This document shows positions 26,347-34,281 of a stretch of DNA of 64,000 nucleotides, in pieces. Positions within the stretch are counted from its first letter, which is position 1; the number at the start of each line of letters is the position of its first letter. The stretch lies in the NCBI GenBank assembly GCA_020635905.1, contig JACJYV010000008.1, positions 124,001 through 188,000 on the forward strand. Direction: 5' to 3'. This DNA is from Bacteroidia bacterium (GTDB lineage Bacteria > Bacteroidota > Bacteroidia > J057 > JADKCL01). The notes under the pieces are model-generated. The model was not told where the DNA came from, did not search any database, and worked only from the letters and a program-made list of their open reading frames with translations. Position numbers and translations under genes: made by a program.

Positions 26347-27276
26347 TCAGCACCCCATCATACCAAAAAAGAAGTATAATTTCTGTTCAATGGGTTCTCC
26401 CAGGGCATTTTGAGCTGGATTCCATTGACCTGACATGCCCGAAATCAGCTTGACCAGGGTTTCATCGACCTCGGAAAAGCCAGAGGAAGAGGATATTTCA
26501 GCCCCTTTGATGGCTCCTGTTTGGGTCACCGTGAACCCCACCCTGCCGGGTTGGAGTTTGTCACGGTCCAGGCGGGCCGTTTGCTCCCGGGTGTTTGTTT
26601 TGAGGTAGGAGATCAATTCATCATAACCAGACTTGAATTCGGCTTCCTTTTCGGGAATGATGGTGAAATAATACACCAATTCACGCAAATCCAGGGAACC
26701 CGTTTCTGGATTTTTCCATTTGCACAGGGCTCTGAGGTAAAAATCAGTAGAATAATCTGCCGTTTGCAAAAGCCTGATCTGATTGGGATTCAGTTGCTCA
26801 TTTTCACCCAAAGCCACGGTTTCCTCCTTCCCATGCAGAATGGCAACCTTTACCTCGCGGTAAGAATCAATGTCGCGGGTGGATTCGGGCGGAAAAATTT
26901 CCGTGACTTTCTTTGCCTTGCGCAGGTTTTCGCGGGTAATGTTGGCAATGAACCTGGAATCCACATTATACACCAATTCGGGCAGGAGCTGGCTAAAAAT
27001 GGGATTTACGAGATCACTTTGAGGGGGTGTGGGCTTCGCACTGACGGGTGCTGCTTTGCAGGCGAGAACTTTCTTACAGGATGGCGCAGCTTTACAACCT
27101 GGTGCGGCCTTACTATCTGGCGCAGCCTTACAACCAAGCGCAGCTTTGCAGGCTGGAGCAGCTTTGCAGGAGGGTGTGGTATTGCATGGGGTGGGTTGGT
27201 TCCAGTTTCTGAACCCAAAGGCAGAAAGGCCAAAAGCCAACAGAACAGCGCAAGTGATGAAAAGGATTTTTTTCAT
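26347..27276 (-). CDS. Secreted/periplasmic TonB C-terminal-like protein with CKAAP repeats
   Basis: 309 aa. Signal peptide (MKKILFITCAVLLAFGLSAFG), then a low-complexity tract (about residues 30-78) of some eight degenerate CKAAPx units, with Cys replaced by Ser once. A middle domain and a C-terminal TonB-type module follow (GRVGFTVTQTGAIKGAEISSSSGFSEVDETLVKLISGMSGQWNPAQNALGEPIEQKLYFFF). Bacteroidota use such TonB-like ends in many energy-transducer-like proteins. The evenly spaced Cys residues suggest disulfide cross-linking or metal binding. Confidence 0.75.
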   Translation of the reverse strand: MKKILFITCAVLLAFGLSAFGFRNWNQPTPCNTTPSCKAAPACKAALGCKAAPDSKAAPGCKAAPSCKKVLACKAAPVSAKPTPPQSDLVNPIFSQLLPELVYNVDSRFIANITRENLRKAKKVTEIFPPESTRDIDSYREVKVAILHGKEETVALGENEQLNPNQIRLLQTADYSTDFYLRALCKWKNPETGSLDLRELVYYFTIIPEKEAEFKSGYDELISYLKTNTREQTARLDRDKLQPGRVGFTVTQTGAIKGAEISSSSGFSEVDETLVKLISGMSGQWNPAQNALGEPIEQKLYFFFGMMGC

Positions 27277-27403
27277 GTCAGATAAATTTAATGATTTTCT
27301 GACTCAAATATATCTGTGCAGCCTGGCAGAGCAGGTAAATCAAGTGTAAAATGATGTAAAAGGGTTGTAAAAGATTGGAAAAGGCATTTTAGATGGGTAC
27401 CAA

Positions 27404-27797
27404 ATCAAGGCGGGCGCAGGAAAAAAAAGCGCAGTTTGTTAATTGATAATTGATATTTGCTAATTGACTTTTGAACCAAGCCCAACGCAGAGATTCGAAG
27501 TTTGCTCATCATTATCTGCAATTTGTTAATTGGCCAAATGGGATTTCAAAAAACAAAGAAGATCAAGGCGGGCGCAGGTGAAGAAAGCGGAGTTTACTAC
27601 CGTAAATGAGCATTTCTGAACCAAGCCCAACGCAGAGATTCGAAGTTTGCTCATCGTTATCTGCCATTTGTTAATTGACCAAATGGGATTTCAAAAAACA
27701 AAGAAGATCAAGGCGGGCGCAGGAGAAGAAAGCGGAGTTTACTACCGTAAATGAGCATTTCTGAACCAAGCCCAACGCAGAGATTCGAAGTTTTTTA
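27404..27797. repeat. Tandem repeat, three copies with 145-bp period
   Basis: The marker GAACCAAGCCCAACGCAGAG occurs at 27473, 27618 and 27763, exactly 145 bp apart. ATCAAGGCGGGCGCAGG starts the copies at 27404, 27562 and 27707; copy 1 carries about 13 extra bases. The third copy ends against the 3' boundary of the group II intron. No coding frame runs through it. Confidence 0.85.
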
Positions 27798-27804
27798 AAT
27801 CCCC

Positions 27805-29737
27805 ATCGAGTAGGAGAAAATAAAAGTTAGCATTTAAACCTGCTTATGGCAAAGGTGCTTACTTTTATTTTCGTCCTCTCACACCACCGGACGTACGGTT
27901 CCGTATCACGGCGGTTCCTAAACATTCGCTTTCCAGTAATTCAATTGGTCTTCCATTGACACGAGTTTCAAGGTTTTGAAGTAGGATTTGCGGAAGGCAT
28001 GGTTCATGTGGCTGGCGCCGGAGTTCCACCAGGGACCGCGTCCATTAAAGGCTGATTGCCTTGCCCGGTCTTCTGGGAGTCCGCGACTCATCAATCCTTC
28101 GTAACGGGTCCAGTTTCGTTTCCATTGCCGCCAGATGATTTTCCGTAAATGATGTCTGATCCATTCATCAAGGTCCTGGGCAAAGCGTTTGGTTTGAGCG
28201 GCCCGGAAGTAGTTGATCCAGCCCCGTATCAGAGGATTGAGGTCCTCCTCGATGAATCGGCCCAGATTACGCCCTTTCCCTTTTCGCAGTAATTCCTTTA
28301 CTTTACCCTTGAAGCGTTTGATGGATTTCTTCGCCACCGTGATTCGCCTGAGTTTGTCCGCAAGGAAGGTAAATCCAAGAAAGGACCGTTTCCACGGACG
28401 GGCTACGGCGCTCTTGGCTTCATTTACTTTCAGTTTCAGGCGCTTACGGAGCCACTCCGTCAACGACTCTTTCACTCGTTCGCCCGCTCTCGCACTTCGA
28501 ACATAGATGTTGCAGTCGTCCGCGTACCGGCAGAAGCGATGGCCTCTTTTCTCCAGTTCCTTGTCCAGATCATCCAGCAGGATGTTGGACAGAAGAGGCG
28601 ATAGAGGGCCACCTTGCGGTACACCTTTACGGCGGACTTCCCGCTTCCCGTTTATCATCACATCGGCTTCAAGGTAGCGACGAATCAATCGCAGGACCGC
28701 TTTGTCCTGCACCTTTTTCATCACCTTGCCCATCAGAACGTCGTGAGATACTTCGTCAAAGAACTTTTCCAGATCCATGTCTACCACCCAGTTATATCCT
28801 TGCAGGATGTATTGCTGAGATTGCACCACCGCCTGTTCTGCCGATTTGCCAGGACGAAAGCCATAGCTGTGGTCAGAAAAATGCGGATCGAAAAGCGGAC
28901 TTAGGATCTGGTGCAGACCCTGCTGGATCAGCCGATCTACTACCGTCGGGATACCAAGTTTGCGGGTTCCACCGCTTTCCTTGCGTATTTCGACCTGCAA
29001 TACTGCTTCAGGGTAGTAGTTGCTTCCAAGCAGGGAGCTTTTTAGAGTTGACCACTGTCTTTGGAGGTAGGGTTCAAGGTCAGTTAGTTCCATCCCGTCA
29101 CAGCCGGGAGCTCCCTTGTTTGAACATACCTTTTCGAAGGCAAGGGTCATGTTCTCGCGTTCGACCAAACGTTCGATCAATTGATTTACCTCTGGAATTG
29201 GTGATTCCCGCTTCGAGGATTGGTTTGACGCACTCATAGGTGACCTCCCAACTTCCGGTCGGTACTACCAAATCCATGAGCCTTACTTATTCCAAAGTAA
29301 GTGACTGCTTCTGCTTCCATTTCCTGAATTAGGTCCATATTCCTCTAATCTTTAGGTTCGGCCCTTCGGTTTTGGTCGAAAACCTACTATGGCCTCGGCT
29401 GACTTCCCGGTGCATTCACGCCCCTCTTTACTGAGAACCGCGGGTTCAGACAGAACTGCACCTCGGATATCCCCGGGTAAGACGCGTTACTTTCACGCTT
29501 ATGCCCGCCGCATATACCCAACTGCTTTCCGGACAGGGATAGGGCTTTGACGATATTGGCCGCCTAACCCAGCAGTTTGGCCTATTATGCGATTTCTGTT
29601 CGTCGGGCCAGCGATTTGCCTGCGGCTTCCTTCAGATTCCTCCTCTCGAAGGACACCCTTGCCGTCCGGCTAACACTTCCCCCTGACGGGCGTGTTCGGG
29701 ACTTACACCCTATAGTAACGCGCCATGCCGGGCGCAC
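27805..29737 (-). mobile_element. Group II intron, apparently full length, inserted after a terminator
   Basis: The 5' end on the minus strand reads GTGCGCCCGGCATGG (from 29737), the standard GUGYG start. Downstream of the maturase stop come a domain V-like hairpin (ACCGCCG...TACGGAACCGTA...CCGGTGGT, about 27870-27915), a domain VI stem (AAAATAAAAGT/ACTTTTATTTT), and a 3' end of CTACTCGAT at 27805. Total about 1.93 kb. The 5' exon is a terminator hairpin plus T-tract (29738-29764), the hallmark insertion site of class C introns. The 3' exon runs into the 145-bp repeat. The element looks intact. Confidence 0.82.
27918..29237 (-). CDS. ltrA: Group II intron reverse transcriptase/maturase
   Basis: 439 aa. 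The RT fingers and palm carry KLGIPTVVDRLIQQ, YGFRPGKSAEQAV, VVDMDLEKFFDEVSHDVLM, RKGVPQGGPLSPLLSNILLDDLD and the catalytic YADD (in FCRYADDCNIYV). The maturase/X domain and the GIIM segment (LNPLIRGWINYFRAA) follow. There is no H-N-H endonuclease domain, as in class C introns, which target terminator structures and often lack one. It assists splicing and retrohoming of the surrounding intron. Symbol used in the family sense. Confidence 0.95.
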   Translation of the reverse strand: MSASNQSSKRESPIPEVNQLIERLVERENMTLAFEKVCSNKGAPGCDGMELTDLEPYLQRQWSTLKSSLLGSNYYPEAVLQVEIRKESGGTRKLGIPTVVDRLIQQGLHQILSPLFDPHFSDHSYGFRPGKSAEQAVVQSQQYILQGYNWVVDMDLEKFFDEVSHDVLMGKVMKKVQDKAVLRLIRRYLEADVMINGKREVRRKGVPQGGPLSPLLSNILLDDLDKELEKRGHRFCRYADDCNIYVRSARAGERVKESLTEWLRKRLKLKVNEAKSAVARPWKRSFLGFTFLADKLRRITVAKKSIKRFKGKVKELLRKGKGRNLGRFIEEDLNPLIRGWINYFRAAQTKRFAQDLDEWIRHHLRKIIWRQWKRNWTRYEGLMSRGLPEDRARQSAFNGRGPWWNSGASHMNHAFRKSYFKTLKLVSMEDQLNYWKANV

Positions 29738-29764
29738 CAATAAAACAGGCCCCCGCAGGGGCCC
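29738..29764 (-). terminator. Rho-independent terminator serving as intron target
   Basis: On the minus strand GGGCCCC-TGC-GGGGGCC is followed by TGTTTTATTG and then directly by the intron's GTGCG. It terminates the T9SS gene at 29816-31054. Confidence 0.88.
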
Positions 29765-29815
29765 ATAGTCAAGTTGATTGATTTGGTAAAAAAAACTGAA
29801 AATTGAAGGAAAAGA

Positions 29816-31054
29816 TTAGTTGGCCTTGACCAACCCATGAGTTTGTAATTGAGTACGATTCGAAAGCACCACCTGGTAATATCCCGTGGCGAGGTCTGCT
29901 ACGGGGTAACTGCCGCCTTGAACCTGCATAGTTTGGTAATCCCACACCCGCATAACTTTTCCATCCAGACTGATTACCTCCACCTTGTCCCAATCCTGGG
30001 CACCTTCTTCTTTCAGGCGAAAACTTTCGACCGCAGGATTGGGATAAAGCACAAGATCTCCTGCCTGAAGACTGCCTGAAAAGTTGGCCCGAATGACAGG
30101 AGAGCTGGAGGATTTACCGTCCAGATCGTGCTGAATAATGCGGTAAAAATTCACGCCCTGACCAGGGCTGTAATCCGTAAAGGTGTAATCCTGATCTTCT
30201 TTGGAGCTTCCAGCCCCTTCAATCGAGCCAATTCCCTGGAAATCAATCCCATCCTGGCTGCGCTGGATTTCAAAATACTGGTTGTTTTCCTGTTGGGTAA
30301 TGTTCCAGTTGATGTCCACCTGATGCCTGGCGGCATTGGCTTCCAGGTAGCCGTATTCGACGGGCAGGTTATTGGATGGCAGGAAAAAGTAGGCGTAATC
30401 CAGCACGGCGCGTCCGTTGCAATTGCCGTCCATGATGCCGCCAATGGCCGCGGTGGAAGCACCGCTCCAATTGAGGGCAGCGCCGTCAGGTCCGTCGAAA
30501 GACCAGATCTGGTTGCCGCCCACCAGCACCCGGGCCAGGCCGTCGGCCTGGGTATAAATGAAAGTATATTCGCGGAAAGTATTGTCGTTGGAAAGGGTGA
30601 AATTGGTGGGAAAGGGACCATTGACCACGGGCAATCCACCCGGGCCTGTAGTGGCGTACTTTATAAACAAAATGCCTCCTGAAATGTAAAACGACATATT
30701 TCCCCGATCAAAAAAGCGGGCAAAAGATTCGTCGCGCTGAAAATTGAAGGTCATGCCAAACTCAGGCTGATCAAAGATCGAGAAAGAGTTGGGCACCACC
30801 AGATCCAGGCCTTTGGAGTTTTCGCAATGATTGGAAATAAAGGCCCCAATTCCGTTGGTAACCGCGTCTGCATCCACAGAAGTCCCATTGGGTCCAATAG
30901 ATGCGTGGGTCAGGGGATAGTGGTTGAAATCAAAGCGGGAAAATATGGTCTGCGCATGAGCGGAAAAGGAAATGAGCATAGAGAAAGCCATTACAGGGAA
31001 CAGGCGCGAGCAAAAGCGAAGGTTGAAAAACGGTAAGAGGTAATTACTTTTCAT
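29816..31054 (-). CDS. Secreted LamG/concanavalin-like T9SS protein
   Basis: 412 aa. A signal sequence ends near FSAHAQ (about residue 35). Residues ~40-230 look like a LamG/concanavalin A-type beta-sandwich (FGMTFNFQRDESFARFFDRGNMSFYISGGILFIKYAT...FTYTQADGLARVLVGG pattern). A fibronectin-like module follows (VEYGYLEANAARHQVDINWNITQQENNQYFEIQRSQDG), then a type A sorting domain (LYPNPAVESFRLKEEGAQDWDKVEVISLDGKVMRVWD). Likely a surface carbohydrate-binding protein or adhesin. Confidence 0.85.
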   Translation of the reverse strand: MKSNYLLPFFNLRFCSRLFPVMAFSMLISFSAHAQTIFSRFDFNHYPLTHASIGPNGTSVDADAVTNGIGAFISNHCENSKGLDLVVPNSFSIFDQPEFGMTFNFQRDESFARFFDRGNMSFYISGGILFIKYATTGPGGLPVVNGPFPTNFTLSNDNTFREYTFIYTQADGLARVLVGGNQIWSFDGPDGAALNWSGASTAAIGGIMDGNCNGRAVLDYAYFFLPSNNLPVEYGYLEANAARHQVDINWNITQQENNQYFEIQRSQDGIDFQGIGSIEGAGSSKEDQDYTFTDYSPGQGVNFYRIIQHDLDGKSSSSPVIRANFSGSLQAGDLVLYPNPAVESFRLKEEGAQDWDKVEVISLDGKVMRVWDYQTMQVQGGSYPVADLATGYYQVVLSNRTQLQTHGLVKAN

Positions 31055-31147
31055 AGCTGTTGGATTTAAAAGTTGGTTGAAAAAGGGGCAAAAATCACCC
31101 GTTCGGGGTTGGATTACCCGTTAGACTCGCTGAGGGGAGTCCCGTAT

Positions 31148-31178
31148 GGCCCGCAGAAACACCTTGAATCTGCGGGCC
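31148..31178 (-). terminator. Hairpin downstream of the 239-aa T9SS gene
   Basis: Perfect 10-bp stem GGCCCGCAGA/TCTGCGGGCC with an 11-nt loop, 16 bp past the stop codon of the minus-strand gene ending at 31195. No clear T-run. Confidence 0.6.
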
Positions 31179-31194
31179 GGGATTTGGTTTTGGA

Positions 31195-31914
31195 TTATTC
31201 CAGAATCAGGCGTCTTACGCCCCTGGCTTTTCCTGCCCTGACCTCAAGGAGGTAGAAACCCGGATTCAGGCCGGACAGATCGAGTTCAAATTTTCGGGAA
31301 TTCTGCCCGATGGCAGGTTTCCAGGACCGCAGGATGCGGCCATTCAGATCACAGAGCAAAATGGAATTTTCTCCTTGTGGATCGCCGAAAAAATCCACCC
31401 AGGCGCGGTCATGCGCAGGATTTGGAAACAAATTCAGGGCCAGTGCAGGACCCCGCTCCGCGAAGACGGAATTGGGATTTCTGACGTACATATTTCCGCT
31501 GGCCGAGTCCTTGGGAGTGGCTCCCGGGGCCGTAGGCCAAATCACCACCACATTGGCGCCGCCGTTATTATTATTGGATGGCGAAACCACAAAATTATTG
31601 ACGGGGATTTTCATGGTGTCGCCCATCAGGAAAAGTCCTGCCACCTGATACACGCTCACGGGCTGGGGCAAAACCTGGCCGTTGACCTCCATAAAGGTTT
31701 GGATCAAAGGAGAAACCAGACTTGCTACGCCCAAATTGACAATGTAGTAGTCAAAATTGATGGTATCGCCCATATTGACGGTGTCGGGCAGCGAAGGAAT
31801 ACCAGTAGAAACGGGCACCAGGAGGCTCTGGGCCTGCAGGCGGGAGCAGCTAACACCCACCAGCAGCAAAAGTGCGGCAAGGGAAAAAAGTAGTTGTTGG
31901 AAGATTCTGGACAT
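31195..31914 (-). CDS. Small secreted T9SS protein, 239 aa
   Basis: Hydrophobic leader (LLFSLAALLLLVGVSCSRLQA); a Cys in VGVSCS makes a lipoprotein possible, but AQS cleavage fits better. One Ig/CARDB-like beta-sandwich follows (INFDYYIVNLGVASLVSPLIQTFMEVNG...). The rest is a type A sorting domain (LFPNPAHDRAWVDFFGDPQGENSILLCDLNGRILRSW...GFYLLEVRAGK). The cargo is very short, with little besides the sorting signal and one domain. Confidence 0.8.
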   Translation of the reverse strand: MSRIFQQLLFSLAALLLLVGVSCSRLQAQSLLVPVSTGIPSLPDTVNMGDTINFDYYIVNLGVASLVSPLIQTFMEVNGQVLPQPVSVYQVAGLFLMGDTMKIPVNNFVVSPSNNNNGGANVVVIWPTAPGATPKDSASGNMYVRNPNSVFAERGPALALNLFPNPAHDRAWVDFFGDPQGENSILLCDLNGRILRSWKPAIGQNSRKFELDLSGLNPGFYLLEVRAGKARGVRRLILE

Positions 31915-31980
31915 TGCCTTGTTTTTAGTTTCTGCTACAAGATTAATTTAAATCTCTTAACTTGCCAATACAAGTATTAT

Positions 31981-31996
31981 TAATTCTGACGGATTC
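31981..31996 (-). promoter_or_regulatory. AATCCGTCA motif, site 1
   Basis: Reverse-strand GAATCCGTCAGAATTA, directly before the ATG at 32001. One of five near-identical sites in 31.9-36.7 kb; candidate operator. Confidence 0.35.
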
Positions 31997-32000
31997 AACC

Positions 32001-33470
32001 ATGGATATCCTGCCCTTAACCATCCAGTCACTTTCCCGCGAAGAAATGCGCGCCTTCAAGCTTTTTGCCAACAGAATGGAGCGAAACAAGGAAAGAAGGG
32101 ACCTCATGCTTTTTGACCACATCAAAAATGCAGGAGAGGATTATGACGAAGAAGTTGCTTTCAACAAAATATATCCTGACAATTCCAGAAACACCTTTCA
32201 CCGCCTCAAAAGCAGGCTTTTGATTGAGGTTTCCAAGAGCCAGTTTCTGCTGAATCTGGATTCCAATGAAATGGTGCGGCTGCACCATTTGCTGGCTATG
32301 GCCGAAATCTATAAAGAGAAAGATTTGCCTGAAATGGTCAATTATTTCCTGCGAAAAGCCGAACTCAAGGCCATAGCTCTGAAAAAATATGAATTTCTGG
32401 AAATCATTTACAACGAATTTGTAAGCCTCAGTTCCCGCCTGGTCAATATCAATCCCGAGGAATATATCCGCAAAAGGAAGGAAAGCCAGGCAATTCTCAC
32501 CCGCCTGCGTACCATTGAGGACGTGCTGGCCACCATCAATTACCGTCTCAGGATCAGTCAGAACTTTGCCGGGCGGGAGAATAAGGTGATTGAGGTATTG
32601 CAGGAAGCCCTGCACGCCTTTGAAGGCGGGGTTGAACTGGAGGAAAACCCCGTTTTCCGTATTCGCCTCTTTGAGGTGACCAGCCGCATCCTGGTGGAAC
32701 AGCGGGACTTTGTGGGCCTGGAGGACTTTTTGAAGGAAACTTATCTTGAATTCGTACAAAAAGACTGGTTCGACAAGCAAAATCACGCCCAGAAATTGCA
32801 AATGCTGGCCTTCCTCATTAACTCTCTTTATAAAAACGGCAAATATAAGGTGTCGCTCAACTATGCTGACGAACTGAAAAAGGCCATGGAGGAATTTGAC
32901 CGTTCGCATTATGAGCGCTATCTCATCTTTTATTATAATTCCCTGGTCATCAATTATTACCGCCTCGACGTGGACAAAGCAATTGAGATTCTGGAAGAAA
33001 TGAAGAAAATGCCCGCCATTTCTGATTCAGAGTTCCACTCTGTTTTCGTGCACCTCAACCTGGCCATGTCGTGGTACATCAAACAAAATTATAAGCAGTC
33101 TATTCGCAACCTGGTGCGCATCTACCTGGAAGGTGGCTACAAATCTGCGGCTTCAGGGCTGAAACTGAGGATTGGGGTGGCAGAATTGCTGATCAGGTAT
33201 AAGTTGAATGACTATGAAATCATCATCAGCCGTCTGCGTCAGATCAAAAGAGATTTTGAAAGTGAATTAAAACAGGAAGAATTTGAACGGGAAAATGCCC
33301 TCATTCAACTGGTGGGCAAACTCAATGAAAGCCTGGAACCTACCACAGATAAGAAACTGCTGACCCGGGCCAAAGCATTTCTCAAGATGAAAACCCCTGA
33401 CGACAGCCAGGAAGAATTGATCGATTATAATGATTTTGTGCGGGAATCATGCGGCCTGCAACAAGGTTAA
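32001..33470 (+). CDS. Helical-repeat (TPR-like) protein, 489 aa, paralog of the gene at 37929
   Basis: Entirely alpha-helical by composition, with no signal peptide or membrane helix. The N-terminus (LPLTIQSLSREEMRAFKLFANRMERNKERRDLMLFDHI) matches the style of the 37929 product (LHSLIHALAKEEKRLYNLHGRKS). TPR-like helices follow (LHHLLAMAEIYKEKDLPEMVNYFLRKAELKAIAL; FHSVFVHLNLAMSWYIKQNYKQSIRNLVRIYLEGG). I know no function for this family. The ATG at 32001 is used; an upstream TTG (31962) is unlikely. A repeated AATCCGTCA motif touches both ends of the gene. Confidence 0.8.
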   Translation: MDILPLTIQSLSREEMRAFKLFANRMERNKERRDLMLFDHIKNAGEDYDEEVAFNKIYPDNSRNTFHRLKSRLLIEVSKSQFLLNLDSNEMVRLHHLLAMAEIYKEKDLPEMVNYFLRKAELKAIALKKYEFLEIIYNEFVSLSSRLVNINPEEYIRKRKESQAILTRLRTIEDVLATINYRLRISQNFAGRENKVIEVLQEALHAFEGGVELEENPVFRIRLFEVTSRILVEQRDFVGLEDFLKETYLEFVQKDWFDKQNHAQKLQMLAFLINSLYKNGKYKVSLNYADELKKAMEEFDRSHYERYLIFYYNSLVINYYRLDVDKAIEILEEMKKMPAISDSEFHSVFVHLNLAMSWYIKQNYKQSIRNLVRIYLEGGYKSAASGLKLRIGVAELLIRYKLNDYEIIISRLRQIKRDFESELKQEEFERENALIQLVGKLNESLEPTTDKKLLTRAKAFLKMKTPDDSQEELIDYNDFVRESCGLQQG

Positions 33471-33486
33471 TCCGTCATAATTTTTA
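33468..33486 (+). promoter_or_regulatory. AATCCGTCA motif, site 2
   Basis: TAATCCGTCATAATTTTTA begins at the stop codon of the 489-aa gene. Confidence 0.35.
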
Positions 33487-33544
33487 ACCATCAGGACCAA
33501 AATTTTACCATTTTAAAACAATTAATCCTCCAAATTGCCTCCCT

Positions 33545-33558
33545 TAATCCGTCATAAT
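33545..33558 (+). promoter_or_regulatory. AATCCGTCA motif, site 3
   Basis: TAATCCGTCATAAT lies about 75 bp upstream of the 182-aa secreted protein gene and repeats site 2 exactly over 14 bases. Confidence 0.4.
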
Positions 33559-33633
33559 CCGGGCAAGACAGGGTGGAAAATGGAAATCTGGTTTGCATCT
33601 TTACATCGTAACTGATCTCAAAACCAGATTCTC

Positions 33634-34182
33634 ATGAAAAACTCAACCATCTCCAACCTCTCTTCGCTCCTCCTCAGAACGCTCATCGTGACTCTGATCC
33701 TGATCACAGGTTACCGCCCGGTTACGGGACAAAATCTTTACATCAAGGATCTGGGCGTTTCAAAATCGCAGGTTATCAGACTGCTGAAAAAATATCCCTT
33801 CCTGGAAATCACGGAAGAGGGAAACAGCATCATGGCCACCTCAGGAGAAGAAATCAGCATTTTCTACCAGTTTGAAGGCGGCGAACTAACAGAAGCCACC
33901 CTGATCAAGCATTTTTCTTCCGAAAAACTGGCCGAAGCAGCTTATGACAGCCACCTCTACTGGCTCGAACTGACCCGCGCCATCTCGGTTACTTTGACCA
34001 ACGAAAAACACCACAAACAATCCGTGGCCATGAACAAAGGCCAGAATTACCTCCTGACTTTGAACAAGGAAAATTCCTCGAATTTTGCCTTCGTGTTCAA
34101 AACCTGGCAGGAATTCGGCTCCGCTCAGGCCAACTCAGAAAATCAGGATGCACCCTTTTTCACCATGGCAAATGACCTCTGA
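33634..34182 (+). CDS. Secreted hypothetical protein, 182 aa
   Basis: Signal peptide (LLLRTLIVTLILITGYRPVTG) followed by a compact alpha/beta domain (LYIKDLGVSKSQVIRLLKKYPFLEITEEGNSIMATSGEEISIFYQFEGGELTEATLIKHFSSEKLAEAAYDSHLYWL). No T9SS terminus or lipobox, so probably periplasmic. It lies 100 bp before a subtilase gene on the same strand; a prodomain- or inhibitor-like role is possible but speculative. No family recognised. Confidence 0.75.
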   Translation: MKNSTISNLSSLLLRTLIVTLILITGYRPVTGQNLYIKDLGVSKSQVIRLLKKYPFLEITEEGNSIMATSGEEISIFYQFEGGELTEATLIKHFSSEKLAEAAYDSHLYWLELTRAISVTLTNEKHHKQSVAMNKGQNYLLTLNKENSSNFAFVFKTWQEFGSAQANSENQDAPFFTMANDL

Positions 34183-34281
34183 AAGATGAATAAAGACATT
34201 TTATGGTGTTGTGGCTTGTCTTGGCAGATCCTCCTTTGGGGGATCTGCCTGCTTGTTTTCTAAAATTATTAATTTGCAGCT

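Noticed and set aside
27404..27797. CRISPR or tRNA array in the 145-bp tandem repeat
   Set aside because: Only three long repeats with no unique spacers and no cloverleaf.
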